From the NCBI RefSeq assembly GCF_014836665.1, contig NZ_JACSQJ010000001.1, positions 124,001-188,000 of the forward strand: a stretch of 64,000 nt of DNA. Direction: 5' to 3'. How positions within the stretch are numbered: the first letter of the stretch is position 1; each line of letters opens with the position of its first letter. The position numbers were made by a program, and so were the translations under genes. The DNA is from Luteimonas colneyensis. GTDB taxonomy: Bacteria > Pseudomonadota > Gammaproteobacteria > Xanthomonadales > Xanthomonadaceae. The notes beneath the pieces were generated by a model that searched no databases, was not told the origin of the DNA, and saw only the letters and a list, made by a program, of their open reading frames with translations. Below are positions 49,092 through 57,801 of the stretch, in pieces.

Positions 49092-49107
49092 CATAATGCA
49101 CATTATG
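49092..49107. promoter_or_regulatory. 16-bp AT-rich palindrome upstream of the VTT gene
   Basis: CATAATG-CA-CATTATG is a 7-bp inverted repeat with a 2-base spacer, immediately before the stop of the EAL gene and 31 bases upstream of the VTT start. It contains -10-like hexamers on the reverse strand (CATAAT, CATTAT) and could be a promoter with an overlapping operator. Confidence 0.4.
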
Positions 49108-50709
49108 TCATTCGCGATGTCCATCCGCCAACCGCTCCGCAACAAAACCCACGAACTCCTCCACCGGCATCGGCATCCCCAGCCCGAACCCCTGGCCATA
49201 GCGCACGCCTTCCGCCAGCAACAGCTGCATCTGCCGCGCGTTCTGGATTCCCTCGGCCACGGTCTCCGCGTCCACGGCCTTGGCGATGCGGACGATTTCC
49301 GGGATCAGGCTGGCGCGCAGCGTCGCGTCCTCGAGCTCATAGACGAACGAGCCGTCGATCTTCAGCAGGTCCGGCGAGAGCCGGGTGACCGACTTCAGGT
49401 TGGAGTAGCCGGTGCCGAAGTCGTCCACCGCGACCAGGAAGCCGAGGGCCTGCAGTCCCTGCACTTCCTTGACCAGGTCGCTGGCCAGGCTGTGCTCGGT
49501 GATCTCGACGCACACGTCCAGATCGCGGCGTCCCGACGCCTGCAGCGCGCCCTGCAGCACCGGTGCCAGGGTGGCCGCATCGACGCTCGGCGGGAAGCAG
49601 TTCAGGGCGATGCCGAAGCGTTCGTCGATCGACGGCAGGTGCGCCGACAGTTCGGCGATCGCCTTGCGGGCAACCGCGTGGTCGAAGCGCCGCTCCAGGC
49701 CTGCGCCGAGGATGGCCGGGATCATGACCGATGGCAGCCACTGGCTATCTCCCTCCTTCAGCCGTGCGAGGACTTCGCAGCCGACGGGACGCCCCGTCGC
49801 AAGCTCGAACAAGGGCTGGTAGACGAGGGCCAGGTGGGCTTCGTCGCACAGGAAGCCGATGCGGTTGCGCAGGTGGCCCAGCCTGGCCACGTAGGGGGCG
49901 ATGGTCCCGGCCGCCAGCGCGGCGATCAGCAGCGAGCCCGCCAGCAGCAGCGGGAACAGCGCGCCGCCGCGCATCAGGATCGCCGGGAGGCCGCGCTGCG
50001 TCTGCAGCACCAGGTCCTGCCCTTCGGACATGGTGACGAGCTCATAGCCCAGCCCGCGCGGCGAGGCGCCGGACGCGGCCAGGCGCCCTGCCCGCGCCCG
50101 CATGGCCGGCAACAGGCGGGGTTCGACGCCGGCGTGGAGCGCGACCAGGCCCTCCGTCGTGCGCAGCCACAGGACGTCGGCGCGGGCGTTGAGGTCGTCG
50201 GTGGCATAGGGGCTCACCACGACGTTGACCGGGGGGCGCTGGATGATGGTGGCCTTCAGCTTCTTGCCGGCCATCGTCAGCGGGATGTCGTCCAGCAGTT
50301 CCAGCCCCGATCGCGAGACGTGCACCGGGTAGTCGCCCTTGACGGGCTCCGCCAGGCGGCCGAGCGCGGTCGAGCAGACCAGCCGACGGTCGGCGTCCAG
50401 CAGGCCGATCTCGCGCAGGTAGCGGGATTCGAGCAGCCGGGTGTTGAGGTAGGCCAGGCTTTCGTAGCTGCAGTCCAGGCCGTCGTCGCGCGACAGATCG
50501 TCCAGCAGCGCGGTGCTTTCGGCGGTGATGCCCTCGAAGATGCGCAGGGCTTCGGCGTGGCGCTGCGCCGTGCGGCCGTGGTCCACCATCACCATGGCGG
50601 CCAGCGCGCCCGCCACCAGCAGCACGGCGACCAGGACGCCAGCCCCCCGCACGAAGGCCTTCGGCCTCCTGGAGATCGTCAGCAGCAACCAGTAGCGCAG
50701 CCTGTCCAA
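49108..50709 (-). CDS. CSS-motif EAL cyclic-di-GMP phosphodiesterase
   Basis: Encodes 533 residues. A first transmembrane helix (about 24-42) is followed by a periplasmic CSS-motif domain (DGLDCSYESLAYL and LVCSTALG), a second helix (about 247-268) and a cytoplasmic EAL domain. The signature Glu lies in CEVLAR (EVL in place of EAL); NCFPPS, EITEHS, VDDFGTGYS, the KIDGSFV lysine and QGFGLGMP are all kept, so catalysis is likely. CSS-type EAL proteins change activity with periplasmic disulfide state. The start is TTG 50709, with a GAAGGAA ribosome site; there is no closer ATG. Confidence 0.9.
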   Translation of the reverse strand: MDRLRYWLLLTISRRPKAFVRGAGVLVAVLLVAGALAAMVMVDHGRTAQRHAEALRIFEGITAESTALLDDLSRDDGLDCSYESLAYLNTRLLESRYLREIGLLDADRRLVCSTALGRLAEPVKGDYPVHVSRSGLELLDDIPLTMAGKKLKATIIQRPPVNVVVSPYATDDLNARADVLWLRTTEGLVALHAGVEPRLLPAMRARAGRLAASGASPRGLGYELVTMSEGQDLVLQTQRGLPAILMRGGALFPLLLAGSLLIAALAAGTIAPYVARLGHLRNRIGFLCDEAHLALVYQPLFELATGRPVGCEVLARLKEGDSQWLPSVMIPAILGAGLERRFDHAVARKAIAELSAHLPSIDERFGIALNCFPPSVDAATLAPVLQGALQASGRRDLDVCVEITEHSLASDLVKEVQGLQALGFLVAVDDFGTGYSNLKSVTRLSPDLLKIDGSFVYELEDATLRASLIPEIVRIAKAVDAETVAEGIQNARQMQLLLAEGVRYGQGFGLGMPMPVEEFVGFVAERLADGHRE

Positions 50710-50766
50710 GCGGTTCCTTCGGCGATCCGGAGTAGGATTTCCGCTCCGTTCCAGAGGATATGCGCC

Positions 50767-51791
50767 ATGCGTGCCGTCGGCTACCGGACACCAGGCCCCA
50801 TCGATGCCACGGATGCGCTGGTCGACATCGAGCGTCCCCGCCCGGTGGCGACGGGACGCGACCTGCTGGTGGAGGTCCGCGCGGTCTCCGTGAACCCCGT
50901 CGACACCAAGGTTCGCCGTACCGCCGCGCCGGAGCCCGGTGACTGGAAGGTGCTGGGCTGGGACGCGGCCGGCGTGGTGGTGGATGCCGGTCCCGACGCC
51001 GGGCGCTTCCGTGCCGGTGACGAGGTCTTCTACGCAGGCGCCTCGCCCGCCCCGGCACCAATGCCGAGTTCCATCTCGTCGACGAGCGCATCGTCGGCCG
51101 CAAGCCGCGCTCGCTCGACTGGGCGGAGGCGGCGGCCATGCCGCTCACGGCGATCACGGCCTGGGAGGCGCTGTTCGACCGCCTCGACGTCCGCGGCCGC
51201 GAGGTGCCGGGCGCGGCGCCGGCGATCCTCGTCGTCGGGGGCGCCGGCGGCGTCGGTTCCATGGCGATCCAGCTGGCCCGCCGGCTGACCGGACTGACCG
51301 TGGTCGCGACGGCTTCGCGGCCAGAGACCGCCGACTGGGTCCGCGGCCTCGGTGCGCACCACGTCGTCGACCACCGCCAGCCGCTCGCGGCGCAGGTGGC
51401 CGCGCTCGGCCTCGGCGCCCCGGCCTTCGTGTTCTCGACCACGCAGACCGACCGGCACCTGGCGCAGATCGCGGAGCTGATCGCGCCGCAGGGTCGCATG
51501 GTGCTGATCGACGACCCGGCCAGCTTCGACATCGGCCTGTTCAAGCGCAAGAGCGTGTCGGTGCACTGGGAATTCATGTTCACCCGCTCGATGTCGGACA
51601 CGCCGGACATCGGGGCGCAGGGCGCGCTGCTCGACGACGTGTCGCGGCTGGTCGACGCGGGCACGCTGCGCACGACGCTCGGCCGCCGACTGGGCACGAT
51701 CGATGCGGCCACGCTGATGGAAGCGCACCGGCTGCTGGAAAGCGGCACGGTGATCGGCAAGCTGGTGGCGGAGGGCTTCGCCGCCGGCTGA
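50767..51791 (+). pseudogene. Zinc-type alcohol dehydrogenase / quinone reductase with frameshift
   Basis: The first frame (from ATG 50767) encodes MRAVGYRTPGPIDATDALVD through GDEVFYAG, the N-terminal half of the ZADH family. After GAS (51043-51045) the match jumps to another frame beginning at CGC 51048, giving RPGTNAEFHLVDERIVGRKP and then AAMPLTAITAWEAL, VVGGAGGVGSMAIQLA and the rest to TGA 51789-51791. The shift equals one missing base near 51046-51047. Both halves are otherwise intact, with about 341 residues in total. It is either a recent frameshift mutation or an error in the sequence of this GC-rich spot. It is divergent from the EAL gene. Confidence 0.87.
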
Positions 51792-51815
51792 GCCCGCGGC
51801 ATGTCCCGCCGGCGC

Positions 51816-52229
51816 TCAGCGGCAGGCCTGCCAGACCTCGTCGTCGAGCCTGCGCAGGAGGTCGAACGTGCGCTTCAGTCCGACCCGTTGCAGGGTGCGT
51901 TCGCGGCGGTCGCGCGCGGCCTGGCAGCGGTCGGGCGTGCGCTTTGTCCGGGTGGTCGACCCACCGCTACGCGCTGCCACTCGCGGCGTCCGCGACTCCG
52001 CCACCGGCCGCGGGCGGGCGGCAGCCTTCACGACAGGTTCCGGCACGGCGCCGTAGCTGGCGGCCAGCCGCTGCCCTGCCCCGCAGGCACCGCTGGTGAG
52101 GGTGACGTGTCCGTCGACGGCGACGCACTTCTGCACGGTCTGCGCCGACGCGGGCACGGCCGTCATCGCGAGGATCGCGCCGGCGCACACCCGCGCCAGA
52201 CGCGTCCTGTTCCTGCATCGCTCGCGCAT
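51816..52229 (-). CDS. Small exported protein, DUF4124-like
   Basis: Encodes 137 residues with a signal peptide (MRERCRNRTRLARVCAGAILAMTAVPASAQ). The segment VQKCVAVDGHVTLTSGACGAGQ resembles the N-terminal DUF4124 pattern of a Cys-x-Cys beta unit. The rest is basic and rich in Arg/Ser, with two further Cys. ATG 52229 follows GGGAGG by 6 bases. Function unknown. It converges on the frameshifted dehydrogenase, 24 bases away. Confidence 0.7.
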   Translation of the reverse strand: MRERCRNRTRLARVCAGAILAMTAVPASAQTVQKCVAVDGHVTLTSGACGAGQRLAASYGAVPEPVVKAAARPRPVAESRTPRVAARSGGSTTRTKRTPDRCQAARDRRERTLQRVGLKRTFDLLRRLDDEVWQACR

Positions 52230-52297
52230 GCGGCCTCCCTGCCGTCGGCGAATCCCGTCACGCTGGTCGCGGCCGGAGGCTCCGGCCACGGCTTGCC

Positions 52298-52918
52298 TCA
52301 GTGCATCTCCACCTTCGCCAGCGACACCGCCAGGCCCTCGCGGAAGCGCACGCGCAGCAGGTCGCCGACGCGGATCCTGGCGACGGCGGCGCGGTGATCC
52401 GGCTTCTCCGCATGCAGCGTCCGCACGCTGCCATCCGGGCCCTGGACGGAGAAATTCCCGCGCTCGGCGTCGACCTCGACCACCTCGGCCAGGACGGTCA
52501 CTTCCTGCTCGCCGATGCGCGCGGGCACGCCCAGGTCGCGATCGGCCCGGCGGCCTTCCTCGGCGATGTAGGCGCCGGGCTCGGCAGAGCCCGCGGGCTG
52601 GATGTCGAACAGGACGGAACGGTGGTAGCGGACGTCGATCACGTCGCCCACGCGCAGGTGTTCGAAGTCGGCCACGCGCGGATCCACCGGCAGGATGCGC
52701 GAACCGGTGCCGGTCTCGAGCGTGACCAGGCGTGCGTCGCGGTCGATGGCGGTCACCTCGCCGCGCACGGCGATCTCGGCCTGGACCACGGTTTCGACGC
52801 GGCTGCCGGCGTCCTGCCCGGATGCCAGGGCGGCGCCAGTGCCGGCGAAGGCGCCGATGGCCAGCGCGAGCGCGGCGGTGGCGGGGATCGATCGGACAAG
52901 ACGTGCTGTGGTGTTCAT
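52298..52918 (-). CDS. Exported protein with two similar beta domains, unknown function
   Basis: Encodes 206 residues with a Sec signal (cleaved near ALASGQD, residue 34). Two segments are related to each other: EIAVRGEVTAIDRDARLVTLE with RVGDVIDVRYHRSV, and EVTVLAEVVEVDAERGNFSVQ with RVGDLLRVRFREGL. Each is a likely OB-like beta-barrel, so the protein appears to be an internal duplication. No cysteine or catalytic motif is seen. I do not recognise the family. It diverges from hemN across a gap that holds the hemN FNR site. Confidence 0.72.
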   Translation of the reverse strand: MNTTARLVRSIPATAALALAIGAFAGTGAALASGQDAGSRVETVVQAEIAVRGEVTAIDRDARLVTLETGTGSRILPVDPRVADFEHLRVGDVIDVRYHRSVLFDIQPAGSAEPGAYIAEEGRRADRDLGVPARIGEQEVTVLAEVVEVDAERGNFSVQGPDGSVRTLHAEKPDHRAAVARIRVGDLLRVRFREGLAVSLAKVEMH

Positions 52919-53036
52919 CGTGGCTCCGGTGCCATCGCGGATGCTGGGAGCGCGAATGCTAGCCCAGCCCGGCGCGCACGGCATTGAGCCAGCGCAAGCG
53001 CACGGCGTCGGGAAACGCCACCGCGCGGCGCAGGGC

Positions 53037-53050
53037 TTGACCCGAGTCAA
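53037..53050 (+). promoter_or_regulatory. FNR-type site upstream of hemN
   Basis: TTGACCCGAGTCAA is a perfect dyad of the form TTGAC-N4-GTCAA, close to the FNR/ANR consensus TTGAT-N4-ATCAA. Its centre (53043.5) predicts a class-II start near 53085, and AGTATT at 53074-53079 sits where the -10 should be. Confidence 0.8.
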
Positions 53051-53086
53051 GGCATGCCCCCCGGGGCTGCGGCAGTATTCCATCCC

Positions 53087-54490
53087 ATGGACGCCTCCCT
53101 GCCCTTCAACGCCGAGCTGCTCCGCCGTTACGACCGGCCGGGGCCGCGCTACACCTCCTACCCCACCGCGCCGCAGTTCAGCAACGCGTTCGGCGAGGCG
53201 CAGCTGCGCGAGGCGGCGGCCGCCAGCAACGGCGATCCGATCCCGCGCCGGCTATCGCTGTACGTGCACGTTCCGTTCTGCGTCAGTCCCTGCTTCTACT
53301 GCGGCTGCAACCGCATCATCACCCGCGACAAGTCGCGCGCCGAGACCTACCTGGCGCGCCTGTACCGCGAGATCGACATGACCGCGGCGCTGTTCGACCG
53401 CGACCGCGAGGTGGTGCAGCTGCACCTGGGCGGCGGCACGCCGAACTTCATGGATCCGTCGCAGATCGGCGAGCTGGTGGACGCGCTGCGCCGCCAGTTC
53501 CACTTCGCGCGCCCGGAGGAAAGCGACATCTCGATCGAGCTCGACCCGCGCTTCGTGTCGCCGGCCGACATCGCCGAACTCGGCCGCATCGGCTTCAACC
53601 GGGCCAGCTTCGGCGTGCAGGACTTCGATCCGGTGGTGCAGCAGGCGGTCAACCGCATCCAGTCGGTCGAGGAGACCCGCGCGGTGGTCGACGCCTGCCG
53701 CGCCAACGGCTTCCGCTCGGTCAACGTCGACCTGATCTACGGGCTGCCGAAGCAGAATCCGGAGGGCTTCGCGCGCACGCTCGACACGGTGCTGGAGATG
53801 CGCCCGGACCGCCTGGCCGTCTACGGCTATGCGCACCTGCCCGACGTGTTCCGTCCGCAGAACCAGATCAAGGCCGAGGACCTGCCCAGCGCGGAGCAGA
53901 AGCTCGGCCTGCTGGAGCTGGCGATCACCAGGCTCTCGGCCGGTGGCTACGAGTACATCGGCATGGACCACTTCGCGCTGCCCGACGACGACCTGGCCAT
54001 GGCCCAGGCCCGCGGCAGCCTGCACCGCAACTTCATGGGCTACACCACCCACGCCGACAGCGACCTGATCGGCATGGGCGTGAGCGCGATCAGCCACATC
54101 GGCGACACCTTCAGCCAGAACCCGCGCGACCTGCCCTCGTGGCAGTTCGCCATCGACGAGGGCCGGCTGCCGGTGTTCCGCGGCATGCAGCTCGACGAGG
54201 ACGACGTGATCCGCGCCGACCTGATCCAGCAGCTGATGTGCCAGGCCGAGGTCCCGATGGGCGCACTGGAGCGTCGGCACGCCATTGATTTCCGGGACTA
54301 TTTCGCCGACTCGCTGGCCAGCATGAAGCCGCTCGAGGAGGACGGCCTGGTCCGCGTCGAGCACGATCGCATCAAGGTGACTGGGCGCGGACGCCTGCTC
54401 TTGCGTAACATTGCCATGTGCTTCGACCGCTACCTCACCCCCGCCCCCGCCGAATCCGACAGCCGGCCCCGCTTCTCCCGCGCGATCTGA
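53087..54490 (+). CDS. hemN: Oxygen-independent coproporphyrinogen III dehydrogenase
   Basis: Encodes 467 residues, typical HemN. The radical-SAM cluster CVSPCFYC (C65, C69, C72) is followed by the HemN-specific G-C (GCNR), and HLGGGTPNFMD and YGLPKQNPEG are family motifs. It makes protoporphyrinogen IX without oxygen, which the haem-rich enzymes downstream need. The predicted FNR-dependent start point lies about 2 bases before the ATG and no ribosome site is visible, so the message is likely leaderless. fnr follows 19 bases later. Confidence 0.97.
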   Translation: MDASLPFNAELLRRYDRPGPRYTSYPTAPQFSNAFGEAQLREAAAASNGDPIPRRLSLYVHVPFCVSPCFYCGCNRIITRDKSRAETYLARLYREIDMTAALFDRDREVVQLHLGGGTPNFMDPSQIGELVDALRRQFHFARPEESDISIELDPRFVSPADIAELGRIGFNRASFGVQDFDPVVQQAVNRIQSVEETRAVVDACRANGFRSVNVDLIYGLPKQNPEGFARTLDTVLEMRPDRLAVYGYAHLPDVFRPQNQIKAEDLPSAEQKLGLLELAITRLSAGGYEYIGMDHFALPDDDLAMAQARGSLHRNFMGYTTHADSDLIGMGVSAISHIGDTFSQNPRDLPSWQFAIDEGRLPVFRGMQLDEDDVIRADLIQQLMCQAEVPMGALERRHAIDFRDYFADSLASMKPLEEDGLVRVEHDRIKVTGRGRLLLRNIAMCFDRYLTPAPAESDSRPRFSRAI

Positions 54491-54509
54491 CGCCCCGGGA
54501 GGCCACGGC

Positions 54510-55271
54510 GTGGTGAACGACAAGGTCGCGTTTCCGCGCGTCGATCCCAGCATCCTGGCCGACGACGGGGACGCGTTCCATTTCTGCTCCACCTGCGCGT
54601 TCTCGCAGGCGTGCATGGCCCAGGGCATGGACAAGGCCTCGCTGGGCGAGCTGCACATGCTGGTCGAGCACGTCGGCCCGCTGCACGCCGGCGACCACGT
54701 CTTCCGCGTCGGCGATCCCTTCGAGGCGATCGCGGCGGTGCGCGCGGGCACGGTCAAGACCTACATCATCGATCCGGGCGGACGCGAGCACGTGCTCGGC
54801 TTCCACTTCCCGGGCGAGGTCATCGGCCTGGACGGCATCGACGGCGACACCTATCCCTGCAACGCGGTGGCGCTGGACACCGTGATGCTGTGCCGCTTCT
54901 CGTTCCCGAAGATCTCGGTGCTCGCCGGCCGCCTGCCCGGCCTGCAGCAGCACCTGTTCCGCCTGCTCAGCCGCGACATCGGGCGCGCCGCCCTGCTCTC
55001 GGGCGACTGGACCGCCGACGAGCGCATGGCCGCCTTCCTGGTCACCATGTCCCGCCGCCTGGCCGCCCGTGGCTTCTCGGCCGACCGCTTCCAGCTGACG
55101 ATGGCGCGCACCGACATCGCCAACTACCTGCGGCTGGCGCCCGAAACCGTGAGCCGGGTGCTCAAGCGCTTCCAGTCCGACGGCCTGTTGAACGTCGACC
55201 GCCGCGAGCTGGAGATCCTCGACCAGGCCCGCCTGGGCGCGCTGGCCGCCCCGGTCCTCTGGAAGCAGTAG
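54510..55271 (+). CDS. fnr: FNR/ANR-type [4Fe-4S] oxygen-sensing regulator
   Basis: Encodes 253 residues of the CRP/FNR family. The cluster cysteines C26, C29, C35 (CSTCAFSQAC) and C117 (TYPCNA) match the CX2CX5C...C arrangement of E. coli FNR, so it senses oxygen rather than being a cysteine-free DNR. The effector domain (about 40-150) is followed by a helix-turn-helix with TDIANYLRLAPETVSRVLKRF, whose E-xx-SR matches recognition of TTGAT-like half sites. GTG 54510 (or 54513) follows GGGAGG by 7 bases. It sits within the gene set that carries the matching DNA sites. Confidence 0.96.
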   Translation: MVNDKVAFPRVDPSILADDGDAFHFCSTCAFSQACMAQGMDKASLGELHMLVEHVGPLHAGDHVFRVGDPFEAIAAVRAGTVKTYIIDPGGREHVLGFHFPGEVIGLDGIDGDTYPCNAVALDTVMLCRFSFPKISVLAGRLPGLQQHLFRLLSRDIGRAALLSGDWTADERMAAFLVTMSRRLAARGFSADRFQLTMARTDIANYLRLAPETVSRVLKRFQSDGLLNVDRRELEILDQARLGALAAPVLWKQ

Positions 55272-55297
55272 GCCGTGGCCGCCGACCCGCAGGCGGC

Positions 55298-55311
55298 TTG
55301 ACCCACGTCAG
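55298..55311 (+). promoter_or_regulatory. FNR-type site upstream of norB
   Basis: TTGACCCACGTCAG differs from a perfect dyad at the last base. The centre (55304.5) predicts a start near 55346, with CAGGAT (55334-55339) at the -10 position and norB starting 29 bases later. Confidence 0.72.
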
Positions 55312-55374
55312 TTAGTTTTCTTCAGCCGATCGTCAGGATTGCGCGGCACACATCCGTGTCCCTGGAGAGGTTGA

Positions 55375-57651
55375 ATGGATACCACCAAACGGCTGTGGTG
55401 GGGCTTGTCGGCCCTGCTGATAGTCACCTTTGCCGTCATGTTGTGGATGGGTCGCGAGATCCATCAGAAGGCGCCACCGCTTCCCTCGAAGATCGTCACC
55501 GAGAGCGGCCAGGTCGTCTTCACCAAGGAAGAGCTCGAGACCGGCCGCCAGGTCTGGCAGAGCTTCGGCGGCCAGCAGATCGGTTCGATCTGGGGCCATG
55601 GCGCCCTGCTCGCTCCCGACTGGTCGGCCGAATGGCTGCACCGCGAGGCGCTGGCGATGCTGGACGCCCGTGCGCAGGCGCAGTACGGCCGCGCGTACGA
55701 CGCCCTGCCGGCGGACGACCAGGCGCGCCTGGAAACGCAGCTGCGCCCCGCCCTGCGCGCCAACACCTACGACGCGCTCGGCGACGTCATCGTCATCAGC
55801 GACGAGCGCGCCCGCGCCATCGAGGTGGTGAGCGCGCACTACGACAGCGTGTTCTCGGACGATCCGGCCAGCGCACACCTGCGCGAGACCTATGCCCTGC
55901 GCGAGAACCCGATCCCGGACGCCGAGCACCGGCGCCTGATGTCGGGCTTCTTCTTCTGGGCGTCGTGGGCCACGGTCACCGAGCGTCCGGGCAGCGAAAT
56001 CAGCTACACCCACAACTTCCCGCACGACCCGCTGGTGGGCAACACGCCGACCTCGACCAGCCTGATGTGGTCGCTCTTCAGCATCCTGCTGATGATCGCC
56101 GGCATCGCGCTGCTGGTCTGGCACTACGCGGTCAACCACGGCAAGGAAACGCCGCTGGTGCCGCCGAAGACCGACCCCTCGCTGTCGATCGCGGTGACGC
56201 CGTCGATGCGCGCGGTGGCCAAGTACTTCTGGCTGGTGGTGGCGCTGTTCCTGGTGCAGATCCTGCTGGGCGCGACCACCGCGCACTACCAGGTCGAAGG
56301 CCAGGCCGCCTACGGCTTCGCGCTGGCGGAATACCTGCCCTACACGCTCACCCGCACCTGGCACACGCAGCTGGCGATCCTGTGGATCGCGACCGCCTGG
56401 CTGGGCACGGGCCTGTACCTCGCGCCCGCGATCTCGGGGCATGAGCCGAAGTTCCAGCGCTTCGGGGTCAACTTCCTCTTCATCAGCCTGATCCTGATCG
56501 TCGTCGGCTCCTTCGCCGGCCAGTGGATGGCGGTGATGAACAAGCTCGGCCTGGACAAGAACTTCTGGTTCGGCCACCAGGGCTGGGAGTACACCGACAT
56601 CGGCCGCTTCTGGCAGATCTACCTCTTCATCGGCCTGCTGCTGTGGCTGACGCTGATGGGGCGTGCCCTGTGGCCTGCGCTGAAGCGCCGTGACGAAATG
56701 TCCTCGATCGCCGGCCTGCTGTTCCTGTCGGTGGTCGCCATCGGGCTGCTGTACGCGGCCGGCCTGATGTGGCGCGAGCACTCGCACATCTCGATCATCA
56801 CCTACTGGCGCTTCTGGATCGTGCACCTGTGGGTGGAAGGCTTCTTCGAGGTCTTCGCGGTGGCGGTGATCAGCTTCATCTTCGTCAAGCTGGGCCTGGT
56901 GCGCGGTAGGACGGCGACCAACAGCGTGCTGTTCGCCACCATCATCTTCATGGCCGGCGGCGTGCTGGGGCTGTTCCACCACCTGTACTTCGCCGGCACG
57001 ACCACGGCGGTGATCGCGGTGGGCGCGAGCATCTCGGCGCTTGAAGTGGTGCCACTGGCGCTGATCGGCTGGGAGGCCTACGAGACCTTCCAGAACGGCC
57101 GCGCCACCAAGTGGATGGAACGCTACAAGTGGCCGATCATGTGCTTCCTGGCGGTCAGCTTCTGGAACCTCATCGGTGCCGGCCTGCTGGGCTTCCTGAT
57201 CAACACGCCGATCGCGCTGTACTTCATGCAGGGCACCAACCTGACCGCGGCCCACGGCCACACCGCGCTGTTCGGCGTGTACGGCATGCTCGGCATCGGC
57301 CTGATGCTGTACTGCCTGCGTGGCCTCAAGCCCGACCTGGTCTGGCGCGAGGGCCTGCTGCGCTCGGGCTTCTGGGCGCTCAACATCGGCCTGGCCCTGA
57401 TGACCGTGCTGACCCTGCTGCCGCTGGGCGTGCTGCAGCTGGAAGCCAGCATCAACGACGGCTACTGGTTCGCGCGTTCGGCCGAGTTCATGGGCCGTCC
57501 GATCATCGACGTGCTGGTGTGGATGCGCACGCCGGGCGACGTGGTCTTCGCCTGCGGCGCGCTGCTGATCGGCCTGTTCGTGGCCTCGCTCTGGCTGTCG
57601 CCGGGCCGCCGCGAAAAGCTCCCGGCAGGCACGGTCGCCAACGAAGCCTGA
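55375..57651 (+). CDS. norB: Quinol-dependent nitric oxide reductase (qNorB)
   Basis: Encodes 758 residues. The long N-terminal extension with a periplasmic loop (GGQQIGSIWGHGALLAPDW) marks the quinol-oxidising single-subunit form, as no norC is nearby. Twelve to fourteen transmembrane helices follow, with haem/FeB histidines in HLWVEGFFE, HHLYFAG and GHTALFGVYG. It reduces 2 NO to N2O using ubiquinol. A GGAGAGG ribosome site precedes ATG 55375 and a strong terminator follows. Without nitrite reductase in the window its role may be NO detoxification or denitrification. Confidence 0.97.
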   Translation: MDTTKRLWWGLSALLIVTFAVMLWMGREIHQKAPPLPSKIVTESGQVVFTKEELETGRQVWQSFGGQQIGSIWGHGALLAPDWSAEWLHREALAMLDARAQAQYGRAYDALPADDQARLETQLRPALRANTYDALGDVIVISDERARAIEVVSAHYDSVFSDDPASAHLRETYALRENPIPDAEHRRLMSGFFFWASWATVTERPGSEISYTHNFPHDPLVGNTPTSTSLMWSLFSILLMIAGIALLVWHYAVNHGKETPLVPPKTDPSLSIAVTPSMRAVAKYFWLVVALFLVQILLGATTAHYQVEGQAAYGFALAEYLPYTLTRTWHTQLAILWIATAWLGTGLYLAPAISGHEPKFQRFGVNFLFISLILIVVGSFAGQWMAVMNKLGLDKNFWFGHQGWEYTDIGRFWQIYLFIGLLLWLTLMGRALWPALKRRDEMSSIAGLLFLSVVAIGLLYAAGLMWREHSHISIITYWRFWIVHLWVEGFFEVFAVAVISFIFVKLGLVRGRTATNSVLFATIIFMAGGVLGLFHHLYFAGTTTAVIAVGASISALEVVPLALIGWEAYETFQNGRATKWMERYKWPIMCFLAVSFWNLIGAGLLGFLINTPIALYFMQGTNLTAAHGHTALFGVYGMLGIGLMLYCLRGLKPDLVWREGLLRSGFWALNIGLALMTVLTLLPLGVLQLEASINDGYWFARSAEFMGRPIIDVLVWMRTPGDVVFACGALLIGLFVASLWLSPGRREKLPAGTVANEA

Positions 57652-57676
57652 TCCTTGCAGGCGATGCGTGACCCGA

Positions 57677-57704
57677 GGGGGCGGACGAAAGTCCGCCCCC
57701 TTTT
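57677..57704 (+). terminator. Intrinsic terminator of norB
   Basis: A 10-bp perfect stem (57677-57686 with 57691-57700) closes on GAAA and is followed by TTTT. It separates norB from nnrS. Confidence 0.93.
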
Positions 57705-57752
57705 CCTGTTTCGTGCAGCAGCGGCGACCGCCGGCGGCAAGCCGCGGCTGCG

Positions 57753-57766
57753 GTGACCTGGATCAA
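57753..57766 (+). promoter_or_regulatory. FNR-type site upstream of nnrS
   Basis: GTGACCTGGATCAA keeps the right ATCAA half-site and TGAC on the left. The centre (57759.5) predicts a start near 57801, one base before the ATG at 57802. Confidence 0.65.
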
Positions 57767-57801
57767 GGCCCTCGCAAAGCCCGATGGCCCACACTTGCGC
57801 C

